From a virus, in the IMG/VR virus record IMGVR_UViG_3300044614_001341, positions 50,608 to 114,607 of that record: 64,000 bases of DNA. One strand, given 5' to 3'. Below, in pieces: positions 22,105-29,902 of the stretch (the stretch's first letter is position 1; the number at the start of each line of letters is the position of its first letter). A program made the position numbers and the translations under genes. The notes under the pieces are model-generated. The model was not told the DNA's origin. It was given only the letters and a program-made list of their open reading frames with translations, and ran no database searches.

Positions 22105-24250
22105 AAGCAACAAGTTCCACAAACTCACCCAAAATTTTCTTATTCATTTTTTTAGTTTTAAGACTTTTCACAAATGCGGATTTAATTTGTGCCTTTGTTG
22201 CATCCTCAGCAACAGCAAACTCAGATTCCTGAGAAAGAGTGTTTGCAGACAGACCGAAGTAGGAATGATAACCAGAATTCTTAAGAATAAATGCTTTCTC
22301 TTTTTTCCAAGCGTTCGTTACCTTATCATACTCAGAACCATAATATCCACAGTAGCGACGAATAAAAGCGCCAGCATCACGAGATTCAAGAACACGAATA
22401 CCAATAAAGTTAATATCAATAAACTTGTCCCGCAAATTGTGAAGAAGAACCTCAGTGAAATCCTGATGCTCATAGTCACAAGAATAGGTCATTCCAGTCT
22501 TACGATCGCGAAGAAAGGCATTAGATCCAATATGAGCAGTGCCCATAAAGGGGTTATCCTCCCAGCGGCGTTGAACCTCACGATGATATTTCACAAGGCA
22601 ACCCTCACCATCAGTCAAAACCACACACTGAACTTTCTGCAGTTTGTTCTCCTTCTGGAACTTAGGCAGAATCTGGTGAAGAGAAATCAGTGCCTCATTC
22701 AGGGGAGTGCCTGAAAGTCCCATTCCAAGAGGAGTAGAATAGTAGCAGTGAGAATTATAAGAGAATGACTTAGCAAGACGAAAGATATTTTTCATCTGCT
22801 CCTCCAGAGTGTTTGAATTCACTTTGCTGGTGAGAAGATTCATCATAGAGAACCATTCACCCACCTGAACAAGACCATCTTTCTTCTTGTAGGCAAGTTC
22901 ACGAATGTTTGCCTTACCATCTACATCATACTTTACAAGAGGATAATCAGTGGTGAAGGCATAGACCTCAAACGGAATCGCAACTTTTTTACAAAACCAA
23001 ATAAGATTGAAGAGTTGTTTGGCAGTATCCAGCATCACATTGGACATAGAACCAGACCAGTCTAGAACGAACACCAGACCATGATTCTTACCATCAGCAA
23101 GAGTTGTAACCTTCCTGAAGATATCTTCATTATACTTGTAAGTGTGCAGTTTGGAGCAGTCCAGAACGCCAGTACGGGCAGTTGATGCACGTGCATAGGA
23201 ATCTGCTGCCTTGCGACACTCAAACTCTTTCACCAGATAGTTGACTTCCTTTTGAGCAGAACGCTTGAATTCAAAATACTGCTTATCAACTTCACCAAAG
23301 ATATTCTCATACTTATAATCATTTCTTGTAAGAAAGTCATCCCAAGATTCTTTACACTTGGAATGAATCTCTTGATTGGGAACAATAACTTTAGTCAAAT
23401 CAAGTTGAGGCAGTTCAAGATAAACATTCTCATAAGGGTTAGTACCGACGAGTTCTTTCAGTGCCTCTTCAAGAGACTCCATCGTTTTGACTTCAGGTTC
23501 CTCATTCTTCTCACCACCTTCATTCGTAGGTTGCTGTTGCTGAGAATTTTCTTCAGAAGAGGAAGCACGATCAGAACCCTCAGTTTCAGGTTGATCGCTC
23601 TCACCTTGCTCCTGATCACTAAAATCAGAAGCAGGTTGATTATCGGCACCACTTTGTTGCAACTCAAGACTATCCAGAGAAGTCTTGGTTTCTTCCTGTT
23701 GCTTTTGCTTACAATACTTATACAATGCTTCTGCAGCAATTAACACATCAGCAAAGGTCTCAGTATTAGCAATCAGTTTGATAATCTCAGTCTCTTCACC
23801 ACGCTCAATCGGCACATCAACATAATTGCCAATCTTGAACCACAGGTTTGCACGGTCAGCAAGGTTATAAGTTTCTACATTATCATCTTTGATTTGAAAG
23901 AAGTCATCATCGGCAAGTTCCTTGTAACCACTATAAAAACTTTTAGGAGAACCTGGATATTTTCTTTTACAAAGTTTTTCTACACGCACATCCTCACAAA
24001 TATTTACAAAAGTCGCTGGGACTTTACATTCTTTAGTCCAATCATAATTTGGGGTCCAAAGGGCATGGCTAATTTCGTGCAGGACAAGCATGGTGTAAAT
24101 ATTATCACTCGCTTTTTCCCACATAGGTAAGGTCAATACCCTTGTATGGACATTAAAACAAGCAGTTTCTACCTTTTTATGTTCCACCACAAGGTCCTCC
24201 GTCGCCAATAAACGAGCAAGGGACCCTTTGACTTCAAACTTAACGGACAT
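22103..24250 (-). CDS. VWA-domain protein with HEXXH site (CobT-like)
   Basis: A 715-residue protein. Residues 58-62 (HEISH, in LVLHEISHALW) form a zincin-type HEXXH motif, and a second acidic helix at ~86-91 (EDVRVE) could supply further ligands. Residues ~185-260 are a Gln/Glu/Ser-rich linker. From ~390 a von Willebrand factor A domain has the MIDAS motif DWSGSMS (397-403) and a later VVLTDGEG. This is the arrangement of CobT-like or metallopeptidase-VWA partners of MoxR ATPases. It lies one short gene upstream of the CobS-like ATPase. Role in infection unknown. Confidence 0.85.
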   Translation of the reverse strand: MSVKFEVKGSLARLLATEDLVVEHKKVETACFNVHTRVLTLPMWEKASDNIYTMLVLHEISHALWTPNYDWTKECKVPATFVNICEDVRVEKLCKRKYPGSPKSFYSGYKELADDDFFQIKDDNVETYNLADRANLWFKIGNYVDVPIERGEETEIIKLIANTETFADVLIAAEALYKYCKQKQQEETKTSLDSLELQQSGADNQPASDFSDQEQGESDQPETEGSDRASSSEENSQQQQPTNEGGEKNEEPEVKTMESLEEALKELVGTNPYENVYLELPQLDLTKVIVPNQEIHSKCKESWDDFLTRNDYKYENIFGEVDKQYFEFKRSAQKEVNYLVKEFECRKAADSYARASTARTGVLDCSKLHTYKYNEDIFRKVTTLADGKNHGLVFVLDWSGSMSNVMLDTAKQLFNLIWFCKKVAIPFEVYAFTTDYPLVKYDVDGKANIRELAYKKKDGLVQVGEWFSMMNLLTSKVNSNTLEEQMKNIFRLAKSFSYNSHCYYSTPLGMGLSGTPLNEALISLHQILPKFQKENKLQKVQCVVLTDGEGCLVKYHREVQRRWEDNPFMGTAHIGSNAFLRDRKTGMTYSCDYEHQDFTEVLLHNLRDKFIDINFIGIRVLESRDAGAFIRRYCGYYGSEYDKVTNAWKKEKAFILKNSGYHSYFGLSANTLSQESEFAVAEDATKAQIKSAFVKSLKTKKMNKKILGEFVELVA

Positions 24251-24273
24251 TTGGTTGTGTGCGATATGTGAGT

Positions 24274-24302
24274 ATTATACGGTAACTTTAAAACGCTTCA
24301 CA
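24274..24302 (-). promoter_or_regulatory. Possible -10 element before the VWA gene
   Basis: TATAAT at 24274-24279, ~24 bp before the ATG. The hexamer 17 bp upstream is TGTGAA, a poor -35, and it crosses the end of the inserted GIY-YIG gene. Confidence 0.35.
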
Positions 24303-25017
24303 CCTTTTTATCCAGTTCCTCAACTGTCACAACCTTCCAACCCTTATGGTTTGTATACTTACCACGAGCAACAGAAGTCATTAAACGAGCAGTTAAATTA
24401 TGTTCTTCACAAAATTTTTTCATATTATTAGTAATGAAAATATTTTCATCAGGACTTTGAATTGTATATTCATATTTTATACTTCTATTAGAAAGTTTTT
24501 TTAAAGTTTCTGGTGTTGCTTTTCTACCAATATTCCATTTACCATATTCAACACCTACTTTGTTTGATATAATTCTTCCAAGAACCCAACCATCACCAGG
24601 ACATTCTTTACAAAGTTTTTCTTTTATACCATTATTCCATCTTTTATTTCCCTTTCTAACTTTACTCAATTTTTCTCTATGTTTTTGAGATAGGGACTTA
24701 CCAAGTTTTTTTTGTCTCATTTTTTCCTTTGTAATATCACTTATATTTGATGTTCCATCACCACCTTCTGTCCTATTATGCAGAATACCTGTCCCCAAAT
24801 CTTTTCTACCAAAAACAGCAATCATATACTTTTCGTGATTAAATGCCTCTTCTTCTAAAAGATTTTTCTTTAAAAACAAAATCCGTTCTTTTGGTGGAAC
24901 AAAAATATTGATGTGATTTTTACTATATGCCCTATCTCTTTGGCCCTTACCAATATAATAAGGAGTTCCATCTTTACGCAAATAAGCGTAAGTATAAAAT
25001 CTTTTTGGATTTTTCAT
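24298..25017 (-). CDS. GIY-YIG homing endonuclease
   Basis: A 239-residue protein. The GIY-YIG nuclease domain begins FYTYAYLRKDGTPYYIGKGQRDRAY, with the motif as YTY and YIG, and the Glu region lies near HNRTEGGDG. NUMOD3-like basic repeats follow (TKEKMRQKKLGKSLSQKHREKL). The C-terminus has a Seg-like DNA-binding segment (NMKKFCEEHNLTARLMTSVARG and HKGWKVV). It lies directly upstream of the VWA gene promoter region, has its own TATAAATA box and terminator-flanked leader, and is bordered by an inverted repeat. Likely mobile. Confidence 0.9.
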   Translation of the reverse strand: MKNPKRFYTYAYLRKDGTPYYIGKGQRDRAYSKNHINIFVPPKERILFLKKNLLEEEAFNHEKYMIAVFGRKDLGTGILHNRTEGGDGTSNISDITKEKMRQKKLGKSLSQKHREKLSKVRKGNKRWNNGIKEKLCKECPGDGWVLGRIISNKVGVEYGKWNIGRKATPETLKKLSNRSIKYEYTIQSPDENIFITNNMKKFCEEHNLTARLMTSVARGKYTNHKGWKVVTVEELDKKV

Positions 25018-25041
25018 CCTACTCTAATACAACGGCATAAG

Positions 25042-25049
25042 TATTTATA
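25042..25049 (-). promoter_or_regulatory. Late promoter box TATAAATA
   Basis: An exact T4 late box 24 bp before the ATG of the GIY-YIG gene at 25017. Confidence 0.7.
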
Positions 25050-25050
25050 C

Positions 25051-25075
25051 AGGAAAAGGCACCCGAAAGTGCCTT
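25051..25075 (-). terminator. Rho-independent terminator
   Basis: GGCAC/GTGCC hairpin with a 5-nt loop and four T, inside the 25.02-25.11 kb inverted repeat. The RNA between this and the terminator at 25124-25151 contains no evident gene. Confidence 0.7.
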
Positions 25076-25112
25076 AACCATCCTAACAGATTGCCGTCGT
25101 ATTAGGTTCAAC

Positions 25113-25120
25113 TATTTATC
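25113..25120 (-). promoter_or_regulatory. Late-type box GATAAATA
   Basis: GATAAATA between two terminators. If used it would give an RNA of only about 50 nt ending at 25051-25075. Confidence 0.35.
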
Positions 25121-25123
25121 ATA

Positions 25124-25151
25124 CAAAAAAAGAGGGTGGTGAAACCCTCTT
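25124..25151 (-). terminator. Rho-independent terminator
   Basis: AGAGGGT/ACCCTCT stem, 6-nt loop, seven T. It ends the unit of the 297- and 189-residue genes. Confidence 0.88.
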
Positions 25152-25174
25152 ATGTACCAGTTTAAAAAGTGGAC

Positions 25175-25744
25175 TCACGCACCTTCAAGTTTTCCCATTT
25201 GTCTTGCAGACTCTTTGGCCTTTTGTAATGCTTGTCCAGCATTTTGTTTTCCTGGAATATAAGTAAGACCTGATCCAGATTTTTCAGCATTTTGACGATT
25301 AAATTTATCCTGAACATAATCAATTCTTGCGGTTTGCTCAATAATACTCTGCCTCCACTCTTCACTCATGTTTGCCATAATAGCAAGTGCTGCATTGTTG
25401 GTGTCAGCATAACCTTCGGCAACTAGGTGCTCCAAGATATGCTCAAACATATCTTTACCGCCTTTTTTAGGAACTTTTCCCCTATCTCTAAGTCTCTCAC
25501 GACCACCTTCTGCTCTCTCCTCTTTAGAAGCTCCTGGACGGAATTTACCCAACATTAATCTGCCGTGAGTTTCAGACTTAGTTTCTGGTCTTCCTCTTTC
25601 CTTATCTTCTTTACGCTTTTGAGATTCACGTGAAAGAGCACTGAGACTCGTTGTTCTACCTTCATCAAGTTGCTCTACTTCCTCTTGAGAAGAATAAACT
25701 TGCTGATAGGCTTCTTGAAGGGCACGAAGTTCTTTTGAGTTCAT
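25175..25744 (-). CDS. Candidate internal or structural protein
   Basis: A 189-residue, highly charged protein starting MNSKELRALQEAYQQVYSSQ. The L-Q-E/AYQ sequence at residues 9-14 resembles a gp21 protease site, and the EAYQxVY motif is shared with the upstream 297-residue protein. The middle is Arg/Lys/Glu-rich and disordered. Residues ~100-135 form a small helical domain (MFEHILEHLVAEGYADTNNAALAIMANMSEEWRQSI) found in several cyanophage structural proteins. A TATAAATA box is 20 bp before the ATG. Probably a head-interior protein; inference. Confidence 0.6.
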   Translation of the reverse strand: MNSKELRALQEAYQQVYSSQEEVEQLDEGRTTSLSALSRESQKRKEDKERGRPETKSETHGRLMLGKFRPGASKEERAEGGRERLRDRGKVPKKGGKDMFEHILEHLVAEGYADTNNAALAIMANMSEEWRQSIIEQTARIDYVQDKFNRQNAEKSGSGLTYIPGKQNAGQALQKAKESARQMGKLEGA

Positions 25745-25763
25745 CTTACAACTACTTTTTAGT

Positions 25764-25771
25764 TATTTATA
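25764..25771 (-). promoter_or_regulatory. Late promoter box TATAAATA
   Basis: An exact T4 late box, followed by ACT as at 26686, 19 bp before the ATG at 25744. Confidence 0.7.
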
Positions 25772-25772
25772 A

Positions 25773-26666
25773 TTAAGCAACCTTATAAGATTTGTTGTTC
25801 CAAGTAAAAGTAGAACCCATTCCACTCTTCTGTTTTGCTGTTTTATATGCCTTATCAAAAGACTGTGCTCTAGTCAAACCTTGATCTGGATTTTTTGGTC
25901 CTTGTTTTGGTTTATAATCTCCTCTCTTAAGAGCACCAGTTAATGTGGCATCACCAACTGGTTTGGGTGCCATTACAGCAGCAGCAGGAGCAGCAGCACC
26001 AACACGACCAGAACTGGCAATATTTCTTAGCGCAGAAACGGCACCAGCAGTTTTAGCAACTGGTTCAGCAACTTTTCTTGCCTGTCCAGCAAATCGTTGA
26101 AGTTCTGGAAACTTATCCATATTTGGTCCAGTTGCTCTAACTGTAGCACCAGGTCTATATGGATTTGGTTTTGTTGGTGCTGGTGGTTTTGCTGCTGGAG
26201 AAGCAGTTTTTGTTATTTTAGGAGCAGGTGCTTTAGGAGCTTTAACTTCTTTTGGTTTATTTGGATAGAGCATTTTTCTCAATCCTTGGGCAAAAACCTG
26301 AGTTGGATGTGGTTTATCAAATCCAAGAATATTTGCAATTCCTCTACCAATTACTTCCTGTGGATTCATTCCTTGTTCCACAACGTAAGACATAATATAG
26401 TTTGATTCTTCTAAAGTACATCCCTCATTAATAAGATAATCTAAAACTTCATCATAAAGATCTTCATCAAGAACTTCACCTTCTAGTTCATAATGTGCTT
26501 TTTGCAGCCCACCCTTGAATGTGTGAACCTTTTCTCCTTTGGGTATCATTTTTTCAAGTTGATCCTTTGCAGCACGATCAGTTGGTTCTTTTAAAGGAAC
26601 TCCAATTTGTTGTTCATAAACTTTTTGATATGCCTCAACTAATTCTAGATATTCTTTCACTTTCAT
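25773..26666 (-). CDS. Candidate internal or structural protein
   Basis: A 297-residue protein starting MKVKEYLELVEAYQKVYEQQ. The L-V-E/AYQ sequence fits a gp21 cleavage site at residue 11, and the EAYQxVY motif is shared with the downstream neighbour. Residues ~65-105 form a helical domain (YDEVLDYLINEGCTLEESNYIMSYV) typical of cyanophage structural proteins. The rest is a Pro/Ala/Lys-rich chain (APKITKTASPAAKPPAP), histone- or linker-like, ending in a basic tail. Late box at 26686. Likely packaged with DNA in the head; no function is proven. Confidence 0.6.
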   Translation of the reverse strand: MKVKEYLELVEAYQKVYEQQIGVPLKEPTDRAAKDQLEKMIPKGEKVHTFKGGLQKAHYELEGEVLDEDLYDEVLDYLINEGCTLEESNYIMSYVVEQGMNPQEVIGRGIANILGFDKPHPTQVFAQGLRKMLYPNKPKEVKAPKAPAPKITKTASPAAKPPAPTKPNPYRPGATVRATGPNMDKFPELQRFAGQARKVAEPVAKTAGAVSALRNIASSGRVGAAAPAAAVMAPKPVGDATLTGALKRGDYKPKQGPKNPDQGLTRAQSFDKAYKTAKQKSGMGSTFTWNNKSYKVA

Positions 26667-26685
26667 CTTTCAAGTACTTTTGAGT

Positions 26686-26693
26686 TATTTATA
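26686..26693 (-). promoter_or_regulatory. Late promoter box TATAAATA
   Basis: An exact T4 late box that overlaps the stop of the 44-residue ORF and the terminator U-run, 20 bp before the ATG at 26666. Confidence 0.75.
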
Positions 26694-26823
26694 AAAAAAC
26701 ACCCCTTTCGGAGTGCTTTTTCTTGAGTGCTTGGCGTCGTGCCTTTGCTTGTCGAAGTGCTTGCGGTTTCAGTTTCCGCTTCTGCTCCTTTTTAGAATGA
26801 TGGTAGCGGTTGGGGACTTGCAT
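26689..26823 (-). CDS. Small highly basic protein
   Basis: A 44-residue ORF starting MQVPNRYHHSKKEQKRKLKP and ending KKKHSERGVFL. About 40% of residues are Lys, Arg or His, predicted as one long basic helix, so nucleic-acid binding is plausible. The end of the coding sequence also forms the terminator hairpin (26693-26721), and the stop codon lies in the TATAAATA box of the next gene. It follows gp46 by ~70 bp. Short basic ORFs here are known in cyanophages. Function unknown. Confidence 0.6.
   Translation of the reverse strand: MQVPNRYHHSKKEQKRKLKPQALRQAKARRQALKKKHSERGVFL
26693..26721 (-). terminator. Terminator within the 3' end of a basic ORF
   Basis: CACTCC-GAAA-GGGGTG hairpin, extended by A/T pairs, with a seven-T run. 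It overlaps the last codons of the 44-residue gene. Confidence 0.8.
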
Positions 26824-26895
26824 TAGTCTTGTGCTTGTGAGGACAGATTACTATCTGTATTTACGGAAGTCAAGGAGTCCAGTTGAGAAAGTGTC

Positions 26896-28611
26896 TTATA
26901 ATTCAGTTTTATAAGAAAATCCTTTTTTCTTTTCAAATTTTAGAGTCGTATCAAACTTATCTTGAAGGTCTGTTTTATGAGAAATTACAAAAACATTAGT
27001 ATCTTTAACCACATATCTAATAATTTTTAAAAATTCATCCGCACCAAAACCATCAAGAGAAGAGTCAAAAACTTCGTCAAATAAAAGAATATTGCAATTT
27101 ACGGAGTTTTTGACTCTTGCAACTTCACGCCAAGCAAACAGCAAACTCAAATCAATTCTTGCCTTTTCACCTTCAGAAAATGAAGAGTATGAGAAATCTT
27201 CATGAATAGGTGACTTAACACTCTCATTAAATTCAGAATCCAATTCAAAATTAATATAAAAATCCATCATCTGAAGATAACGATTCACCTGCTGATTTAT
27301 AAACGGAAGATACTTCTTGATTATCTTCGTTTTAACGCCATCGTCCTTGAGTAAGGAATAGGCAAAATCGTAATAAACGATTTCTTCTTTTTTCTTTGAA
27401 AGGTCTTCGAATGTTTTTTGGAGATTGGTTTGAAATTCTTCTAACTTCTCATGCTCAGTATTTCTGTTTGCAAGGTTTTGGGTAATAGTTTGAATTTCAG
27501 ATTCAAGGTCTCGGATTTGTCTCTGGTTGAGTGAAATGCGAGTATTGTTTTGAGAAATCTCATGGTTGAGTTTCGTAATCTCCTTGGATAGAACTGCGAA
27601 TTGACGCTCTCGTTCTTGTTCTAACTTTATAGTCTCCTCAAGTTCTTGAAAACCTTTCTGGAGTTCCTTTGCTTTATTTTGAGCGTGTACAATTCTATTT
27701 AACCTAAACTCTTCTTCAATTGTTTGAGTGCAAGTGGGGCAGACCGTATTTTCTGTGAAAAACTTATGTTCTTTGGTAATAGCAGATACTTTCTGTGATA
27801 TTTTGCCCTTAAGATTGTTTAGTTTTACTAACTTATCATCGGCACCAATGAGTTCTTCCTGCTCTTTAGTATAGGTAAAAATCTGCTCTTCGGTTTTGGC
27901 ACTTTCGGTCATATAAATGCCAACTTCTGCATCTAAATTGACAATCTTTTCTTTATTGGCATTGATATTGGCATTACCACGATTTTCAAGTTCCTCAATG
28001 AAACTCTGTTGCATCTTCATCTTATCCTTAAGAGTTTCTTTCTTAAGTTCAAGAGATTTAATCTGGTCTTTTTTCTCACGAATTTTATCCTTAATGAGAT
28101 TGTTCATCGCAGAAAAAATACGAATATCCAAAAGATCTTCAATGACCTCTCGACGATTAGAAGTAGTCAATTGCATGAACGGGACAAAAGTACTACTACC
28201 CAAAATTACAATTTGAGTAAAAGACTTATAATTTACTTTAAGAATATTTTCTTCTAATATTCTTTGATTTGCCCTATCATCCGCTTCTTTATGAAGAAGA
28301 TTACCATTAACCTCAATATCAAAAATATTTGGTTTAATCCCACGACGAACAAGATAATCTCGACTATTCACAGAGAACTCAATCTCTACAAGACAATCTT
28401 TTTCGTTGGTAGTATTAACCAGTTGCGGTTTATTAATCCGCCTAAATGGTTTGTTGAAAAGAACAAAAGTAAGTGCATCCAAGATTGTGGACTTACCTGC
28501 ACCATTCGTTCCAATAATTAAATTTGTATGGTGTTTTTCAAAATCAACTTCTGTCCACTGATTTCCAGTAGAAAGAAAATTTTTCCATTTAATCTTGTGA
28601 AATACTAGCAT
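26896..28611 (-). CDS. 46: Recombination endonuclease subunit gp46 (SbcC/Rad50-like)
   Basis: A 571-residue protein (T4: 560). Walker A GTNGAGKST (34-42) is near the N-terminus, a long coiled coil follows, and the zinc-hook CPTC lies at 291-294. The C-terminal ATPase half has the signature FSEGEKARIDLSL and Walker B ILLFDEVFDSS. With gp47 it resects DNA ends to give ssDNA for UvsX and degrades host DNA. The start lies 22 bp inside the DUF3110 gene; a candidate TTGCAA-17-TATAAT promoter lies at 28661-28689. Confidence 0.97.
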   Translation of the reverse strand: MLVFHKIKWKNFLSTGNQWTEVDFEKHHTNLIIGTNGAGKSTILDALTFVLFNKPFRRINKPQLVNTTNEKDCLVEIEFSVNSRDYLVRRGIKPNIFDIEVNGNLLHKEADDRANQRILEENILKVNYKSFTQIVILGSSTFVPFMQLTTSNRREVIEDLLDIRIFSAMNNLIKDKIREKKDQIKSLELKKETLKDKMKMQQSFIEELENRGNANINANKEKIVNLDAEVGIYMTESAKTEEQIFTYTKEQEELIGADDKLVKLNNLKGKISQKVSAITKEHKFFTENTVCPTCTQTIEEEFRLNRIVHAQNKAKELQKGFQELEETIKLEQERERQFAVLSKEITKLNHEISQNNTRISLNQRQIRDLESEIQTITQNLANRNTEHEKLEEFQTNLQKTFEDLSKKKEEIVYYDFAYSLLKDDGVKTKIIKKYLPFINQQVNRYLQMMDFYINFELDSEFNESVKSPIHEDFSYSSFSEGEKARIDLSLLFAWREVARVKNSVNCNILLFDEVFDSSLDGFGADEFLKIIRYVVKDTNVFVISHKTDLQDKFDTTLKFEKKKGFSYKTEL

Positions 28612-28864
28612 TCTTAGGAGGAATAACGATATCGTCAGGAGTGATTACAGCATAACGGTAATTATACATCTTACAAGTCTTGATTGCAAGCTCATCATCA
28701 ACTTCTACAACTTCCATTTCAGTTTCTTCTTGATCTTCTAACATCAAGGCATAACGAGTTGCATCATCTTCTTTCTCAAAAAGAAATAGGACCTTATGAC
28801 CGTACTGGTCCTGAACTGCATATGCTCCGTCGTCTTTTCTGTCCTTGAGTGTAAGAAGAAACAT
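28589..28864 (-). CDS. DUF3110 domain protein
   Basis: A 91-residue protein. The motif KVLFLFEKEDDATRYALMLEDQ, with an N-terminal LLTLKDRKDDGAYAV strand, matches DUF3110, a family I know mainly from cyanobacteria and their phages. A C-terminal KMYNYRYAVITPDDIVIPPK follows. It lies between gp47 and gp46, a location shared with other cyanophages, and overlaps gp46 by 23 bp. Role unknown; host origin or host-matching is likely. Confidence 0.85.
   Translation of the reverse strand: MFLLTLKDRKDDGAYAVQDQYGHKVLFLFEKEDDATRYALMLEDQEETEMEVVEVDDELAIKTCKMYNYRYAVITPDDIVIPPKNASISQD
28661..28689 (-). promoter_or_regulatory. Possible sigma70 promoter for gp46
   Basis: TTGCAA (28684-28689), 17-bp spacer, TATAAT (28661-28666), inside the DUF3110 gene and 50 bp before the gp46 start. 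The -35 matches in 4 of 6. Confidence 0.45.
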
Positions 28865-29902
28865 TTACTCTACTTCGCAAGATTGTTTATAGAGGTCTTG
28901 AAAGATTCCTTTGATGACATTCTTATCAAACTCAAACTCTGCCTCATCAATATATCTATTCAAAATTGAAATGGTGCTTTCCTCTTCATCAATTTCAAAA
29001 TCTTCACTTTCTTGAATGTCAAAGTTCTCAACAATTTTGAGTTCTTGAATGCCAGCAGTATAAAGTTTGTCGATGAATTTCTCAAAATCTTTTGGTTTAG
29101 ATTTTTTGCGAACAATCACTTTAACAATTTTATTTTCATATTCGGTAGCGTCAAATAACTGATATGGCGTATCCTCATAATAAATGTGGTAAAACAATTT
29201 ATAAGGATTATTGACTGGAATGTGTTCTAATGTTTCTGTATCAAAGATATGAAAACCGCGAGTATCATTCACATCTGTCCAGTACATTTCATAAGGATTA
29301 CCAAGATAGAAAATGCGTCCATTATCAGAACGAGTGTGGTAATGACCAGAAAATACCTTTGTGAAGTTTGAAAAAATATTCGAATCCAGTCCATGTTCCT
29401 CCATAATCAAATTTCGATTTACACGGAAACCTTTAAGTTCTAAGTGCCCCATTGCAATCTTTGCTTTGGTCTTTTTGATTTGATTGAGAGTTTCATCATA
29501 GTTCTCACTACAAATCCAGGGAACCATCATAATATCCAGACCACCAACTTTAATAGTCTGTGGAGAACTATAAGTGCGAACATTAGGATAAGTTTGAAGA
29601 AGCAAACTTGGAGAGTTAACACTATTGGTATTCTTATAATAGCAATCGTGATTACCAATAATCATATGAACATCATAATCTCGCAGAGGTTCAAATACAA
29701 CACGCTTTGCCCATTCAAGACTTTGATAATCAATTGATTTGCGACTATCAAATGCATCACCCATATGAATGACTGCCTCTACCCCATGTTCTTCAAGGGC
29801 AGGAAAGAAGACATTTTTATAGAAGAGTTCAAAGTGGTCGTGGAGGTATTTTGAACCCTTCCTTGCCCCATAATGACTGTCAGTTAAAATTGCTACCTTC
29901 AT
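28865..29902 (-). CDS. 47: Recombination endonuclease subunit gp47 (SbcD/Mre11-like)
   Basis: A 345-residue calcineurin-like phosphoesterase (T4: 339). Metal-binding motifs in order: DSHYG (D8, H10), GDAFDSR, GNHDCYY and GHYHTR. It is the nuclease partner of gp46. The start overlaps the gp55 stop by 4 bp and its own end abuts the DUF3110 gene, so all four are co-transcribed from the promoter at 30450-30478. Confidence 0.97.
   Translation of the reverse strand: MKVAILTDSHYGARKGSKYLHDHFELFYKNVFFPALEEHGVEAVIHMGDAFDSRKSIDYQSLEWAKRVVFEPLRDYDVHMIIGNHDCYYKNTNSVNSPSLLLQTYPNVRTYSSPQTIKVGGLDIMMVPWICSENYDETLNQIKKTKAKIAMGHLELKGFRVNRNLIMEEHGLDSNIFSNFTKVFSGHYHTRSDNGRIFYLGNPYEMYWTDVNDTRGFHIFDTETLEHIPVNNPYKLFYHIYYEDTPYQLFDATEYENKIVKVIVRKKSKPKDFEKFIDKLYTAGIQELKIVENFDIQESEDFEIDEEESTISILNRYIDEAEFEFDKNVIKGIFQDLYKQSCEVE

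Larger units (their letters stand above)
25024..25105. repeat. 14-bp inverted repeat flanking a terminator
   Basis: CTAATACAACGGCA at 25024-25037 is the reverse complement (13 of 14) of TGCCGTCGTATTAG at 25092-25105. The arms enclose a terminator and a late box directly upstream of the GIY-YIG gene. Confidence 0.7.

Noticed and set aside
23252-23743. Plus-strand ORF of 163 codons opposite the VWA gene
   Set aside because: It lies wholly inside a well-supported minus-strand gene, has no ribosome site or recognisable domain, and the plus strand has no other convincing gene.
20701-24250. Straightforward cobalamin biosynthesis genes
   Set aside because: Only ATPase and VWA parts are present, with no CobN or other pathway gene in the window, and the VWA protein has an extra HEXXH site.
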